Shown: positions 42,240 to 42,525 of the stretch, one piece after another
Layout of the letters: each line of letters begins with the position of its first letter
Numbering within the stretch: the stretch's first letter is position 1
From: Tissierellia bacterium
Lineage (GTDB): Bacteria > Bacillota > Clostridia > Tissierellales > Sedimentibacteraceae
Length of the DNA: 42,525 nt
Direction of reading: 5' to 3'
Assembly: GCA_028709465.1 (NCBI GenBank)
Contig: JAQVWY010000015.1
Coordinates: 1 to 42,525 of the forward strand
Position numbers and translations under genes: made by a program
Notes under the pieces: model-generated
The model's input: the letters and a program-made list of their open reading frames with translations, nothing else
Databases searched by the model: none
What the model was told of the DNA's origin: nothing

Positions 42240-42525
42240 TTAATTTTTACTTTTTATAATTATTTTTTTAAATTGATTTTCAAGATTTAATAAATATTCT
42301 TTAATTTTCAATCCTCCTCCATATCCAACTAATTTTCCATTAGAGCCTATTACCCTATGACAAGGAATAATAATTGATATTGGATTTCTGTTATTGGCCA
42401 TGCCAATAGCCCTTGCTCCTTTTTCATTACCAACAGCTATAGCAATATCTTTATAACTTCTAGTTTCGCCATATGGAATTTCTTCTAATGCTGCCCAAAC
42501 TTTTTGTTGAAATTGAGTTCCAATT
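42240..42525 (-). CDS. ogt: O6-alkylguanine-DNA alkyltransferase, partial at window edge
   Basis: The C-terminal 94 residues of the protein; the beginning lies beyond the right edge. It shows GTQFQQKVWAALEEIPYGET, RSYKDIA, GMANNRNPISIIIPCHRVIG (active-site cysteine in PCHRV) and GKLVGYGGGLKIKEYLL. It repairs O6-alkylguanine and O4-alkylthymine by transferring the alkyl group to the cysteine. Confidence 0.95.
   Translation of the reverse strand, partial: IGTQFQQKVWAALEEIPYGETRSYKDIAIAVGNEKGARAIGMANNRNPISIIIPCHRVIGSNGKLVGYGGGLKIKEYLLNLENQFKKIIIKSKN

Overview
The window is a stretch of strongly AT-rich chromosome from a low-GC Gram-positive anaerobe, most likely a member of the Clostridia (possibly Tissierellales-like; the genus cannot be fixed by eye). 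The case rests on purine-rich GGAGG-type ribosome sites at nearly every gene, Gram-positive cis-elements (a GAAC-N4-GTTC SOS box and a NiaR palindrome), and a typical anaerobe gene set: CooS-type carbon monoxide dehydrogenase, a single-cluster ferredoxin, YgiQ, PduL, DUF1540 and the CdaA/CdaR pair. Most genes lie on the minus strand. I see no rRNA, tRNA, CRISPR array, prophage or intact transposase.

Region by region: 0.2-3.5 kb is a CapA-like/cdaA/cdaR operon (c-di-AMP synthesis and its membrane regulator). 3.6-7.7 kb holds YgiQ (radical SAM), PduL, a membrane protein with an Mrr-like nuclease fold and a 57-residue orphan. 8.0-10.1 kb is a niacin unit (NiaX transporter, NiaR repressor, with a promoter and operator between them) next to an 8-oxoguanine glycosylase. 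10.2-16 kb carries YitT, a TPR-like protein, topoisomerase III, a divergent DapB and a tandem-OB SSB-like protein. 16.2-20.7 kb holds YchF, an SRAP DNA-protein crosslink protein, a LexA-boxed Y-family polymerase with a small partner, and a 2-hydroxyacid dehydrogenase. 20.8-27.3 kb has a YwaF-like membrane protein, an atypical CooS, DUF1540, YyaL, a hexapeptide-repeat protein and DUF1232. 28-30.8 kb has an AIM24 protein, an EamA exporter and a TtcA-like enzyme. 31.1-36.8 kb is a single giant helicase-nuclease. 37-38.8 kb has a ferredoxin, a beta-propeller repeat protein and a small conserved protein. 38.9-41.5 kb is a molybdopterin cluster (mog-moaA-moaC-MOSC). The right edge cuts an O6-alkylguanine-DNA methyltransferase.

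Themes: genome maintenance is well represented (Ogg, TopB, SSB-like, SRAP, Y-family polymerase, alkyltransferase), although the genes are dispersed. The main accessory gene is the 1903-residue DUF4011-type helicase with a C-terminal Vsr-like nuclease domain, a plausible stand-alone anti-phage or nucleic-acid-processing machine. Other unusual items are a CooS in which the Cys295 position of the C-cluster is replaced, a small protein built from RRxEFx hexads, a propeller protein with near-identical 135-bp DNA repeats, and a REP-like palindrome that supplies the last codons of the MOSC gene. Several gaps hold decayed gene fragments.
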